A stretch of DNA of 43,899 bases from Rhodospirillaceae bacterium (lineage in GTDB: Bacteria; Pseudomonadota; Alphaproteobacteria; GCA-2731375). Location of the stretch: contig JABJKS010000062.1 in NCBI GenBank assembly GCA_018660265.1, positions 1-43,899 of the forward strand. Reading direction: 5' to 3'. The number at the start of each line of letters is the position of its first letter. The stretch's first letter is position 1. The notes below the pieces were generated by a model that was not told where the DNA came from, did not search any database, and saw only the letters and a program-made list of their open reading frames with translations. A program made the translations under genes and the position numbers. Shown in pieces: positions 8,649 through 17,330 of this stretch.

Positions 8649-8930
8649 ATGCTGTTGCTGGCATGTCCATGGTGCGGCCCCAGGTCGGAGGAGGAATTCT
8701 CCTGCGGCGGGGAAGGCCATATTGTCCGCCCCCTGGCATCCGCCGAGATGGATGATGCGGCCTGGGGCGATTACGTCTTTATGCGCACGAATACCAAGGG
8801 CGTGCATTATGAACGCTGGTGCCACGCCAATGGTTGCGGCCGCTGGTTCAATATTGCCCGGTCCACCACGACCAATGAAATTTTGGCGGTCTATCAGGTC
8901 GGCGATAACAAGCCGGAGCTACCTAAATGA
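8649..8930 (+). CDS. soxD: Sarcosine oxidase subunit delta
   Basis: Small 93-residue zinc-binding subunit of heterotetrameric sarcosine oxidase. The zinc ligands known from this family are all in place: Cys6 and Cys9 (ACPWCG), His59 and Cys63 (WCHANGCGRWFN). The segment RPLASAEMDDAAWGDYVFMR and TTTNEILAVY are family signatures. The start ATG directly follows the soxB stop codon and its own stop overlaps the soxA start (ATGA), so the three subunits are translationally linked. Confidence 0.96.
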   Translation: MLLLACPWCGPRSEEEFSCGGEGHIVRPLASAEMDDAAWGDYVFMRTNTKGVHYERWCHANGCGRWFNIARSTTTNEILAVYQVGDNKPELPK

Positions 8931-11900
8931 CGGCGGGGAAAAACCGCCTTGAAAGCGGCGGGCGGATAGACCGAGCACAACATCTGACATTTCAGTTCGA
9001 TGGCGAAACAATGTCCGGCCATCCTGGGGATACGCTGGCGTCTGCCCTGATTGCCAATGGGGTCCGGGTGGTTGGGCGCAGCTTTAAATATCACCGACCC
9101 CGGGGCCTGATGGCAGCGGGGGGTGAAGAACCCAACGGCCTTGTGCGTCTGCGAACGGGCGGGCGGGCAGAGCCGAATGTGCGGGCCACGGATATCCTGC
9201 TGTATGAGGGTTTGGTCGCAGAAAGTCAGAACCGCTGGCCCAGCCTGAACTTCGACCTTGGCTCCCTGAACGACCGTCTTTCACCGCTGTTTCCAGCCGG
9301 TTTCTATTACAAAACCTTCATGTGGCCGGCCAATATGTGGCCCGTCTATGAAGGCGTAATCCGGCGCATGGCGGGTCTGGGCCGGGCAGCGGAAACACCG
9401 GATCCTGATCGTTATGAGAAACAGTACGCCCATTGTGATGTCCTGGTCGTGGGTGCGGGGCCGGCGGGACTGGCAGCGGCCCAATGGGCTGCCCGCACAG
9501 GGGCGCGGGTTATTCTGGCCGATGAAGGCGCTGAATTCGGTGGCGCATTGCTGGGCAAGGCAGAAGAAATTGACGGCGGCCCGGCCCTTGCCTGGGTCGC
9601 CGCGATCAGGGGGGAATTGGCCGAGGCGGAGAATGTCAGATGTCTGCCGCGCACCACCGTCACCGGCTATTACGATCATAACGCCCTGACCATGTTGCAA
9701 CGGGTCTCCGACCATTTAGCGGAACCCGAACCGGGCCAGCCCCGGCAAAGGCTGTGGCAGGTCCGGGCGAAACAAGTTGTCCTGGCGACCGGTGCCCTGG
9801 AACGACCGTTGGTTTTGGCCAATAACGACCGCCCCGGCGTGATGCTGGCGGGTGCGGCGCAGACCTATATCAATCGTTATGGCGTGCGCCCCGGCCAAAA
9901 AGCGGTGTTGTTCATCAACAACGACAGCGCCTACCCCGTGGCCTTGGATCTGGCCCGGGCCGGCGTAAAAGTCGCGGCAGTGGTTGAATTGCGGGCCCAG
10001 GCCCCCCTGGGCTGGCTCTCCCGCCTGGATGAGGCGGGTATAGAGGTGATGGCAGACCGGGCCGTGGTCGCGGTTGAAGGTAAGAAAGCCGTAAGCGGTG
10101 TGCGCATCGGCAAGTTAAATGCAGCCCGCGATAGCCTGGTTGGCGGTATGGGCCGGCGCATCGACTGTGATCTGGTTTGCCTGTCCGGGGGTTGGACGCC
10201 CAGCCTGCATCTGCTCTCTCAATCCGGCGCGAAACTTTTATGGGATGCTGCGGCGGGATGTTTTCTGCCCGGCCCAATAGACCAGACTGCGGCCCAGGCT
10301 GTCCGTGTCGTGGGCACCGCCAATGGCGGCGGCAACCTGCAGGACTGCCTTGATCTGGGTGCTGAGGTGGGCAATAGCGCTGCCAATGCTGCCGGCCATC
10401 GCCGCCGGGGACGCGGACCCCGAAGTCCGAAGGCGGCAACAACGCCGGATGAGACGCCGATCCTGCCGATCTGGTCAATTCCACAGAATGGCACCAGCAA
10501 GGCCTTTGTTGATTTTCAATCTGACGTGACTGCCGCCGATCTGCATTTAGCGGCCCGGGAAGGCTACCGCTCCATCGAGCATGTGAAGCGTTATACCACC
10601 ACAGGCATGGGCACGGATCAGGGCCGCACATCCAACATCAATGCCTTGGGTATCGTTGCTGGTGCCTTGGATGTAGATATTCCCGAGGTCGGGCATACGA
10701 CGTTCCGTCCGCCATTTTCGCCGCTGACCTTTGGTGCCGTGGCCGGGCGGCGCATCGGCCCCCTGCTGGACCCCGTGCGCCGGACGCCCATGCATGCCTG
10801 GCATCAGGCCAATGGCGCTGTGTTCGAACCTGTGGGGCAATGGCTGCGCCCCTATTATTACCCGGCCACAGGTGAAAATATGGAACGGGCGGTAAACCGG
10901 GAAGTCCTCGCCGCCCGCACCTCCCTTGGCATCATGGACGCCACCACCTTGGGCAAGATTGATATCCAGGGGCCGGATGCGGCTGAATTCCTGAACCGGG
11001 TCTATATCAATGGTTGGAAAGGCTTGGCGGTGGGCGGTTGCCGGTACGGTCTGATGCTGGGTGAAGACGGCATGGTGTTCGACGACGGCGTCACAGCCCG
11101 ACTGGCCCCGGATCATTTTCATATGACCACGACCACGGGCGGTGCGGCCCATGTATTGGATTGGCTGGAAAGCTGGTCGCAAACCGAATGGCCTGAATTA
11201 TCCGTCTATTGCACATCATCGACAGAGCAATGGGCCGTCGCCTCTATCTGCGGTCCCAATGCCCGACGCTTGATGGCGGAATTATGCCCGGAGATGGATT
11301 TATCGGGGGAGGCTTTCCCCCATATGACCTGGCAATCTGGAACGGTGGCCGGCATTGCAGCAGGTATTGAAGCCCGCATATTCCGCATCGGTTTCACCGG
11401 GGAATTATCATACGAGATCAATGTTCCCGCTGGTTATGGCCCGGCCCTGTGGCAGGCCATCATGGGGTTAGGGGAAAAATACGCCATCACCCCCTTTGGC
11501 ACCGAGGCCATGCATGTGCTGCGGGCCGAGGTCGGCTTTATCATGATTGGGCAGGAGACGGATGGCACGGTGACGCCCCATGACCTGGGCCTTGGCCGCA
11601 TGGTTAGCAGCAAAAAGGATTTCCTGGGCAAACGCTCTCTCACGCGCGCCGATACCATGCGCGAAGACCGCCCGCAATTGGTCGGCCTGTTGACCGATGA
11701 TCCAATGATCCGGGTGCCGGAAGGGGCCCAATTCATTGCTGGTAGCGATGCAAGTCCGCCGCAAACCGGACTGGGGCACGTCACATCCAGCTATTACAGC
11801 CCCAACCTGGACCGCACCTTTGCGCTTGGTTTGCTACAGGGCGGCCATGGCCGACACGGTGAAAGCATTCATATCGCCTATGATGGCAAGGCTGTCCGTG

Positions 11901-11950
11901 CGGAAATTACCGTGCCACGCTTTTTAGACCCTGGGGAGGCTGCGAAATGA
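8927..11950 (+). CDS. soxA: Sarcosine oxidase subunit alpha
   Basis: Large 1007-residue subunit of heterotetrameric sarcosine oxidase. The N-terminal part (about 15-95) is the 2Fe-2S ferredoxin-like fold region that in this family has lost the cluster cysteines (FKYHRPRGLMAAGGEEPNGLV). A dinucleotide-binding domain follows with GAGPAG at 176-181. The last 400 residues are a GcvT-like tetrahydrofolate-binding domain (MDATTLGKIDIQGPDAAEFL and GFTGELSYEINVP). The folate domain collects the methyl group of sarcosine as methylene-tetrahydrofolate. It shares an ATGA overlap with soxD before it and with soxG after it. Confidence 0.97.
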   Translation: MTAGKNRLESGGRIDRAQHLTFQFDGETMSGHPGDTLASALIANGVRVVGRSFKYHRPRGLMAAGGEEPNGLVRLRTGGRAEPNVRATDILLYEGLVAESQNRWPSLNFDLGSLNDRLSPLFPAGFYYKTFMWPANMWPVYEGVIRRMAGLGRAAETPDPDRYEKQYAHCDVLVVGAGPAGLAAAQWAARTGARVILADEGAEFGGALLGKAEEIDGGPALAWVAAIRGELAEAENVRCLPRTTVTGYYDHNALTMLQRVSDHLAEPEPGQPRQRLWQVRAKQVVLATGALERPLVLANNDRPGVMLAGAAQTYINRYGVRPGQKAVLFINNDSAYPVALDLARAGVKVAAVVELRAQAPLGWLSRLDEAGIEVMADRAVVAVEGKKAVSGVRIGKLNAARDSLVGGMGRRIDCDLVCLSGGWTPSLHLLSQSGAKLLWDAAAGCFLPGPIDQTAAQAVRVVGTANGGGNLQDCLDLGAEVGNSAANAAGHRRRGRGPRSPKAATTPDETPILPIWSIPQNGTSKAFVDFQSDVTAADLHLAAREGYRSIEHVKRYTTTGMGTDQGRTSNINALGIVAGALDVDIPEVGHTTFRPPFSPLTFGAVAGRRIGPLLDPVRRTPMHAWHQANGAVFEPVGQWLRPYYYPATGENMERAVNREVLAARTSLGIMDATTLGKIDIQGPDAAEFLNRVYINGWKGLAVGGCRYGLMLGEDGMVFDDGVTARLAPDHFHMTTTTGGAAHVLDWLESWSQTEWPELSVYCTSSTEQWAVASICGPNARRLMAELCPEMDLSGEAFPHMTWQSGTVAGIAAGIEARIFRIGFTGELSYEINVPAGYGPALWQAIMGLGEKYAITPFGTEAMHVLRAEVGFIMIGQETDGTVTPHDLGLGRMVSSKKDFLGKRSLTRADTMREDRPQLVGLLTDDPMIRVPEGAQFIAGSDASPPQTGLGHVTSSYYSPNLDRTFALGLLQGGHGRHGESIHIAYDGKAVRAEITVPRFLDPGEAAK

Positions 11951-12573
11951 CGGAACCCACTCACCATCATCCGCATCATGCCCCCCATCATCCCTTGGCC
12001 CACTTGGCCCTATCAGCCGGACCGGATACAGAAACCGCAGGTGCCGGTGTCGTTTTACAAGCCTTACCGTTTTGCCCTTCCATGGTTCTACGGGGCGAAA
12101 GCAGCGATGCGAATTTCACAGAAGCCTTCCACGCCGCCCTTGGTTTTGACCTGCCCCTGAAGCCGAACCATGTGACGCGCTGGAATGCGCTGGCAGCTCT
12201 GTGGATGGGTCCCAACGAATGGTTGTTATTGGGCGCGGCGGACGGCAACGATTTGTCGGCCTCCCTGGCTGATCACCGTCATGCCATTATACCCAACGGT
12301 GACGGCCAGCAGATTATTGCTCTTTCGGGGGGCCGTGCCGCCGAAGTGCTGGCGAAATTATGCCCCCTGGACCTGGATGATGGCAACCTTGTACCCGGGC
12401 GCTGCGCCCGTTCTGTTCTGGCCGGCATTGGCGTGTTGGTCGTGCCGCAGCCAGACGGTGTTTATCAGATCCATGTCGCCCGCAGTTTTGCCGACTACGC
12501 CTGGCGGATTCTGGCGGATGCCAGTCAGGAATTTGGTCTGGCGGTCGCAGATGCAGATGGACGGAAGTTATAG
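11947..12573 (+). CDS. soxG: Sarcosine oxidase subunit gamma
   Basis: The 208-residue fourth subunit of sarcosine oxidase, a GcvT-like fold without known catalytic residues. Family marks include NHVTRWNALAALWMGPNEWLL and the C-terminal YQIHVARSFADYAWRIL. The N-terminus is unusual: 8 of the first 19 residues are histidine, in three short clusters, a possible metal-binding tail. Start codon overlaps the soxA stop (ATGA). The next gene starts 11 bp later. Confidence 0.93.
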   Translation: MTEPTHHHPHHAPHHPLAHLALSAGPDTETAGAGVVLQALPFCPSMVLRGESSDANFTEAFHAALGFDLPLKPNHVTRWNALAALWMGPNEWLLLGAADGNDLSASLADHRHAIIPNGDGQQIIALSGGRAAEVLAKLCPLDLDDGNLVPGRCARSVLAGIGVLVVPQPDGVYQIHVARSFADYAWRILADASQEFGLAVADADGRKL

Positions 12574-12584
12574 GCGACGGTGTC

Positions 12585-14690
12585 ATGGTAAACTTTAGGC
12601 CCAGAATAATATTGGTCGCAGTGAGTTCGCTGTTCTGGGCCGCAGTGATCGCGCTTCCCGGTCAGGGACACGCTGCCGCTATTCCCGGGCCCGGCGCGTC
12701 GCCGGTAAAGCAGAAGGTCTTTGAAATGCCTCGCTATGCGTTACAGCAACGCAAATTGACCAAGGCCGTCATCGGCTTGTTTCGAGCCCACCGCTTTTCT
12801 GAGGCGGAGACTTTTCTGCGCCAGACCGTGGCCCAGTTTCCCGACGCCCCTGTACATCACTACAATCTTGCTGCCGCGTTGGCCCGGCAAAACAAGCAAA
12901 CGGCAGCCCTTGAGAGCCTGAACAAGGCCATTGATCATGGCTTCACCAGCAAAGCGGCGTTAACGCAAGACCCGGACTTAGCCCCTATACGGGAACTGCC
13001 CGGCTTTCAGAAGCTATTGAGCAAACTGGCACAAATGTCTGCAACAGCAATTGCACCCGCCGAAATCAAGCCGCGCGTGGTGACCAAAGCAAAGGCCCTT
13101 GTGGATGCAGGCAACACCACTTGGGCCCCGGCCAGCCAGAGCCTTCTTTCCATGTTCGCTTTCAACGAGCTGCATCGACCACACAAGGCACATGGCGGTG
13201 ACGGCGACATTGCCTGGCAGTTGAACCGATGGAGCCGTAAGGGTGAGGCCGCAGGCAATTTTGGCGACTTGTATGACAATCGGGACAGCAGCCATTCGCA
13301 TCTGTCACGGAAACTATTCCCACAGCTGGCCCATATTGAATATAGCGCCGATGCGAAGGCGGCAGGCATCCATTATGGAGTTAATTCACAAATCCTGCAT
13401 AACGCCATAACCTTTGGCAATTCCTCAACCGCGATTACAAGCGGTCCGCTCTGGCGCAGCCAGTCACGCCTTATTTTGACAACGCCGGAACTGATTGCCC
13501 GTGCCTACCAACAATATGCCAACAACCACCTTTATATATTTCCTGAAGTCCGGGACCACGATCCGGAAAGGGGTGATCTGTTTCCGGCCAATACCCCTTA
13601 TATAATTACCTCGCAAGGAAAGTCCGGCTCTGACCGACCGTTTCTGCGCGCTGTTGCAGTGATCCTTGCTTCGCTGAAACCAGACGTGAAGAACTTCCTG
13701 CGCGCGCACCGCCTGATTAGTCCGACAGTTCAGATGATTTTTCGAACCGGCCAGAAATTTGTCCAGACAGACACAGATTATTTGGCTGCCACGGCCCATC
13801 CATCGGTCTTCGATGCGGTGAATATCAACCTTGAGAAAATGATGAACCTAGCCCACGCCCTGGATAAAGAGGACGTACCACCGCCAGCCCGGATCACGGT
13901 GACGGAGGAGACGAAGGCACAGCCCGGCATCGACTATTTCGGCCCGTCCAGCACTGATGAAATACTGTTCACTACCCCTAACGCCATCGCCCGTATGGTC
14001 AAATCCACGGTCTATGAGAGACGTATGGTGATCAGCGCCGCTAAGACGTTAGATCCCAACGGGCGTCCCTTGACCTTTACCTGGCGGCTCATGCGGGGTG
14101 ACAAAGATCGGGTCACCGTCAAGCCATTGGCCGAAGACGGCTCCGTGGTTGAACTGCGCATACCATGGCACCAGGGGCATTCGGGGGATCAGAGTCGCAA
14201 GGTGCCGGGCAGATCGGATCTTTCAACAAACCGGGTAGAGTTTGCCGTCTTTGCCAACAATGGCGTGCACTATGGGGCACCTGCCTTTGTCAGCCTGTAT
14301 TACCCTCCAAAGCAAGTACGGAAATATGATCAACAGGGCCGGATACAGGAGATCGATTACGCGCCGAGGGCTTTGAAAGATGTCTATGCCGACCCGGTCC
14401 TGTTTCCCCGACGCGGCTGGCGGGACCGCTATCTCTACACCAAAGATGGCCGGTTGATCGGTTGGGACCGGATCGTCAAAAAGGCCATCCGGCGCTTTAC
14501 CCGCCACGGGGTGCGGGCATTGGAAACCGATGCCAGTGGTCGTCCTGTAAAGGCGGAACGGATAGCCTATGGCGTTAAACTGGGGAAAGGCCAGATAAAA
14601 CAGATTATCGAGGTGCCGTTTGGGAAAGCCGTGATTTACGACTATATCAGCGCCACTGATCAACTTGGCATCCCGAAAAACGCGCCATAG
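12585..14690 (+). CDS. Exported TPR-containing protein of unknown function
   Basis: A 701-residue protein. Residues 1-31 form a signal peptide with a hydrophobic core and an AAA type cleavage region (GHAAA then IPGPG). Residues about 69-127 are TPR-like (FSEAETFLRQTVAQFPDAP, then HYNLAAALARQNKQ). The remaining 570 residues form a distinct region with GNFGDLYDNRD, ITFGNSSTAITSGPLWRSQ, FPEVRDHDPERGDLFPANT, VQMIFRT and a beta-rich segment FVSLYYPPKQVRKYDQQGR. I remember proteins with this pattern from planctomycetes and proteobacteria without assigned function. It follows soxG by 11 bp on the same strand, so it may be carried on the sox transcript. It ends 2 bp from a convergent gene. No catalytic family can be named. 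Confidence 0.8.
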   Translation: MVNFRPRIILVAVSSLFWAAVIALPGQGHAAAIPGPGASPVKQKVFEMPRYALQQRKLTKAVIGLFRAHRFSEAETFLRQTVAQFPDAPVHHYNLAAALARQNKQTAALESLNKAIDHGFTSKAALTQDPDLAPIRELPGFQKLLSKLAQMSATAIAPAEIKPRVVTKAKALVDAGNTTWAPASQSLLSMFAFNELHRPHKAHGGDGDIAWQLNRWSRKGEAAGNFGDLYDNRDSSHSHLSRKLFPQLAHIEYSADAKAAGIHYGVNSQILHNAITFGNSSTAITSGPLWRSQSRLILTTPELIARAYQQYANNHLYIFPEVRDHDPERGDLFPANTPYIITSQGKSGSDRPFLRAVAVILASLKPDVKNFLRAHRLISPTVQMIFRTGQKFVQTDTDYLAATAHPSVFDAVNINLEKMMNLAHALDKEDVPPPARITVTEETKAQPGIDYFGPSSTDEILFTTPNAIARMVKSTVYERRMVISAAKTLDPNGRPLTFTWRLMRGDKDRVTVKPLAEDGSVVELRIPWHQGHSGDQSRKVPGRSDLSTNRVEFAVFANNGVHYGAPAFVSLYYPPKQVRKYDQQGRIQEIDYAPRALKDVYADPVLFPRRGWRDRYLYTKDGRLIGWDRIVKKAIRRFTRHGVRALETDASGRPVKAERIAYGVKLGKGQIKQIIEVPFGKAVIYDYISATDQLGIPKNAP

Positions 14691-14692
14691 GC

Positions 14693-15448
14693 TCAACAGC
14701 TTCCGGGGTCACTGCCCTTCTCAATCTCTACAAGGCTTTTAAGTTCCGCTTCACTGATCGCTCCCTGCACAACAGTGCGTCCGACAACCAGAGAGGGGGT
14801 GCCGCGAAAGCCGAAGGCCTTTGCCAGGTCGGATGTGCGTTGCAACGCCGCCGTGGTTCGGGTGGAGTGCATATCCGCCTGCAACTGGGATACATCCAAA
14901 CCGAGATCCGTCGCCAAACCTTCAACATAGCCCATGGAGGGAAGGAACCGGGAGCCCATCAGGCTTGCATGAAAGGCCTGATACTGTCCTTGCCCGGCCG
15001 CTGCCAGGGCGGCCCGTGCCGCCAGGATAGAGCGTTCGCCAAGAACCGGCCATTCTTTGTAGACGATGCGTACGCGAGGATCATCCATGTGAATTTGGTG
15101 CAACATCTCCGTCAGGCGTTTGCAATAGGGGCAGCGATAGTCAAAGAATTCCACGATGGAGACGACGGCATTATCCGGGCCTAGTGCGGGGGCTGCGGGA
15201 TCGTGGAACAAATTGTCGCAGAGGTTTTTGCCGGCCAGCGTTGTACCAGGTTTCGCACCTGTATCGGCAAGACCCAAAAGAGGATCAAGGGACGACGATT
15301 TAGACGTCAGCACCAACTCCCTGAAACCTGCCGGTGATGGGCGGGACAGGAATTCCAACTCCGGTGCGCGGGCCCGCCACAGTAAAATGACGGCCAGCAA
15401 TGCAAACGCCGTCAGGGTCAGGTATAAATGCCTATGCGAAAGTCTCAT
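14693..15448 (-). CDS. Membrane-anchored DsbA-like thiol oxidoreductase
   Basis: A 251-residue thioredoxin-fold protein for periplasmic disulfide chemistry. A single N-terminal membrane segment (about 7-23) anchors it. The active site is CPYC at 106-109 in FFDYRCPYCKRL, and the cis-proline loop GFRGTPSLVVG lies near the C-terminus, as in DsbA/DsbG-like and BdbD-like proteins. It ends in a free Cys. The start at 15448 (MRLSHRHLYL) gives a proper membrane anchor; an upstream in-frame ATG at 15517 would add 23 residues ahead of the membrane segment and is less likely. The partner is unknown. The gene is convergent with the exported 701-residue protein and divergent from the next gene. Confidence 0.85.
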   Translation of the reverse strand: MRLSHRHLYLTLTAFALLAVILLWRARAPELEFLSRPSPAGFRELVLTSKSSSLDPLLGLADTGAKPGTTLAGKNLCDNLFHDPAAPALGPDNAVVSIVEFFDYRCPYCKRLTEMLHQIHMDDPRVRIVYKEWPVLGERSILAARAALAAAGQGQYQAFHASLMGSRFLPSMGYVEGLATDLGLDVSQLQADMHSTRTTAALQRTSDLAKAFGFRGTPSLVVGRTVVQGAISEAELKSLVEIEKGSDPGSC

Positions 15449-15551
15449 CGTTGGACCGACGTGTTTTTCAATTCCGTTGGGGCAGCATAGGGGAGCTTGT
15501 TTGCAGTTCCTAAACACTTACCTGTCAGTATAGACGGTGAGGTGGGATATC

Positions 15552-16019
15552 ATGAATTTATTTGACACATTGCTGAACCCGGACCGGGATGAATTCCCAA
15601 ACCGCACCGTCGTCTCCAACGCCGCGAACCTGTTGGATGTGGGTGAGTTTCAATTCCTGCAACTGGCATTCGTACACTGGCATGGCCGGGACATGCGACA
15701 GGATGAAATCGACGCAATCTTCAACAGCTTTATGGTTCACAGCGAGGTGCCCGGCTGGGCCCTGCTTTACGCCCGCGATATTTGCCAGTTGGATCGTGTT
15801 GGTGAACTTGATAGCGCCGATCCCGCCTATCACCGCTTTGATGTCGCGGGGACAGCAAAGGCCAGGGTCAATCCTCGGGCCGGTTTTATCGCAGCGATGG
15901 TTTTCCTGGTAGGCACTTTAGGCGGCGCCCTGGCCATTGCGGCACAAACGGCGGAGTGCGCGGGCGAATTCCCGCCCTGCCTCAGCAGTTCGGAAATTAC
16001 GGGGCCCATTGCGAAGTAG
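15552..16019 (+). CDS. Hypothetical single-span membrane protein
   Basis: A 155-residue protein I do not recognise. The N-terminal 100 residues are soluble (NLLDVGEFQFLQLAFVHWHG, MRQDEIDAIFNSFM, YARDICQLD). One membrane helix lies at about 111-131 (FIAAMVFLVGTLGGALAIAA), and the last 25 residues contain two cysteines (AECAGEFPPC). The ATG at 15552 is preferred to GTG 15537 because a GAGGTGGG ribosome binding site lies between them. The start region is shared with the divergent DsbA-like gene about 100 bp away. Confidence 0.65.
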   Translation: MNLFDTLLNPDRDEFPNRTVVSNAANLLDVGEFQFLQLAFVHWHGRDMRQDEIDAIFNSFMVHSEVPGWALLYARDICQLDRVGELDSADPAYHRFDVAGTAKARVNPRAGFIAAMVFLVGTLGGALAIAAQTAECAGEFPPCLSSSEITGPIAK

Positions 16020-16077
16020 TGGCAACGTGAATTTATAGCAGCTTGCCCGACTGACTTGGCTTCGCTACCCTAAAACC

Positions 16078-16281
16078 ATGTTTGAATTTGCCGGGGTCTG
16101 GGAAGGCCCTATCAACATCATTTTCCTGATCGTCACGGCAGGTGTTGCCGTGCATGCCATCCGCCACCGGGACAAGGACGGAAAAACCGATTCTGTGCGC
16201 CTGCTGTTCGGCTGCATCGCCGCCGTATTCTTCATGCTGGTGTTATTTCAGGACGTCCTGGGCGTGGTGAAGTTTTCCTAG
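16078..16281 (+). CDS. Small two-span membrane protein
   Basis: A 67-residue hydrophobic protein with two membrane segments (about 10-28 and 44-63) joined by a charged loop RHRDKDGKTDSVR. Function unknown. Its TAG stop lies inside the first three bases of a palindromic repeat element, so the repeat appears to have inserted at, or supplied, the end of the gene. Confidence 0.55.
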   Translation: MFEFAGVWEGPINIIFLIVTAGVAVHAIRHRDKDGKTDSVRLLFGCIAAVFFMLVLFQDVLGVVKFS

Positions 16282-16382
16282 AGCATGTTTATTCAAAACA
16301 TGCTCAGACTCTTGAAGAAAAGAGCAATTGAACCAATCACTTGGGTCGCGATAGCGACTCCAATTAATTTAAAACTGCTCTA
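16279..16382. repeat. Structured palindromic repeat, copy 1
   Basis: A 104-bp element bounded by TAGAGCA and TGCTCTA. Hairpin 1 is perfect: GAGCATGTTT (16281-16290) with AAACATGCTC (16296-16305). The second half is bounded by AGAGCAATT and AACTGCTCT (8 of 9 pair) and holds an inner stem GTCGC-GATA-GCGAC at 16345-16358, extended by TTGG/CCAA. The same two-hairpin plan recurs at 19487-19582. The hairpins may also end transcription of the flanking genes. Confidence 0.75.
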
Positions 16383-16393
16383 AACCGCAGACT

Positions 16394-17002
16394 TCAGGGC
16401 TTATATGTCCGGGATTTCATGTCCTGCTCCGGCATCCGCAGAACCTGTTGCTCAGCAGGCTTTTGCAATTCCGTATAAAGATACTTAGCGCGCTTTAAGA
16501 TCGTCGATGGGCTGGGATCATGCAGAATACGGTCAATAAACCCCGGGCCTTCAACCGCTTCCTGGTCGACCCGCAAGGCCTCTATATAATTTTCCAGGGC
16601 CAGTTCGTGACGACCGTTGCGATCATGTACGATGCCAAGATTGCCATAGGCGGCAGCTAAAGTGCCCCGCCCCGTAGGGTCGTCATCAGCGACATTTTCT
16701 TTCAGAAACATAATGAGCGATTGCAATTCGGCCACCGCTTCATCGTGACGGTCGGTGGCGATAAAGACCACAGCCCGGCCCATCAGGGCACCGCGATGGT
16801 GGGGGTTAATGGCCAGGGCTTCGTTAAAGTTCTTCAGTGCGTCGTCATAATCATGGGTGGAGAGATACATATCCCCCCGTTCCGTCTCATAGTCACCGGG
16901 CGGGCGATCCAGGAAAGAATCCATAAATATAGTCGTACCCCCAACCAGGGCCAGGGCGATCACCATGATGAAAATAAAGCGTTTGACGACAGCCGGGTTC
17001 AT
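16394..17002 (-). CDS. Membrane-anchored TPR protein
   Basis: A 202-residue protein with one N-terminal membrane helix (about 9-28, FIFIMVIALALVGGTTIF) and TPR units after it: GDMYLSTHDYDDALKNFNEA, NPHHRGALMGRAVVFIATDR and AAAYGNLGIVHDRNGRHELA. It probably displays the repeats in the periplasm as a scaffold. Its start overlaps the stop of the small membrane protein before it (16999-17002), so the pair is cotranslated. The partner is unknown. Confidence 0.75.
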   Translation of the reverse strand: MNPAVVKRFIFIMVIALALVGGTTIFMDSFLDRPPGDYETERGDMYLSTHDYDDALKNFNEALAINPHHRGALMGRAVVFIATDRHDEAVAELQSLIMFLKENVADDDPTGRGTLAAAYGNLGIVHDRNGRHELALENYIEALRVDQEAVEGPGFIDRILHDPSPSTILKRAKYLYTELQKPAEQQVLRMPEQDMKSRTYKP

Positions 17003-17241
17003 GAGCCGACGCCGAACAGGTAATTGGTGTAAAAAATTGAGAAAACAAAGCTGAGCAGGGCCGCCGTGACACCGGCGCGACGGAACAGGCGTTTCTGATC
17101 CTCCGCGTCCGCTGCCTCTCCCTTACGTTGGGCGCGACGGACGGACATCACCCAGATAATTTTGCGGATCGGAAAGAACAGCAACACGGCCAGGGCCATG
17201 CCCCAAAACAACCAGTACTGCGGCTGAAAAAGCGATTCCAT
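16999..17241 (-). CDS. Small two-span membrane protein
   Basis: An 80-residue protein with membrane segments at about 9-29 (YWLFWGMALAVLLFFPI) and 57-76 (VTAALLSFVFSIFYTNYLFG), joined by a basic cytoplasmic stretch RRAQRKGEAADAEDQKRLFRR. Overlaps the TPR gene by 4 bp. It lies 89 bp downstream of the symporter gene, with a terminator between. Function unknown. Confidence 0.6.
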   Translation of the reverse strand: MESLFQPQYWLFWGMALAVLLFFPIRKIIWVMSVRRAQRKGEAADAEDQKRLFRRAGVTAALLSFVFSIFYTNYLFGVGS

Positions 17242-17273
17242 ACCAATACTCTACTCAAAATCAGGCAAATAGG

Positions 17274-17302
17274 AAAAAGGGGGAAGGACGATGCCCTTCC
17301 CC
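17274..17302 (-). terminator. Intrinsic terminator of the symporter gene
   Basis: CCTTCCCC (17295-17302) pairs with GGGGAAGG (17280-17287) around a 7-nt loop. Read on the minus strand the stem is followed by a TTTTT run (complement of 17274-17278). It lies 29 bp after the symporter stop and separates it from the small membrane protein/TPR pair. Confidence 0.7.
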
Positions 17303-17330
17303 ACAATTTCCACACTTAGAATTTGGTAAC

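Noticed and set aside
9915-10631. A 238-codon open frame on the - strand inside soxA
   Set aside because: Arg/Pro-rich translation typical of a shadow frame; soxA is certain on the other strand.
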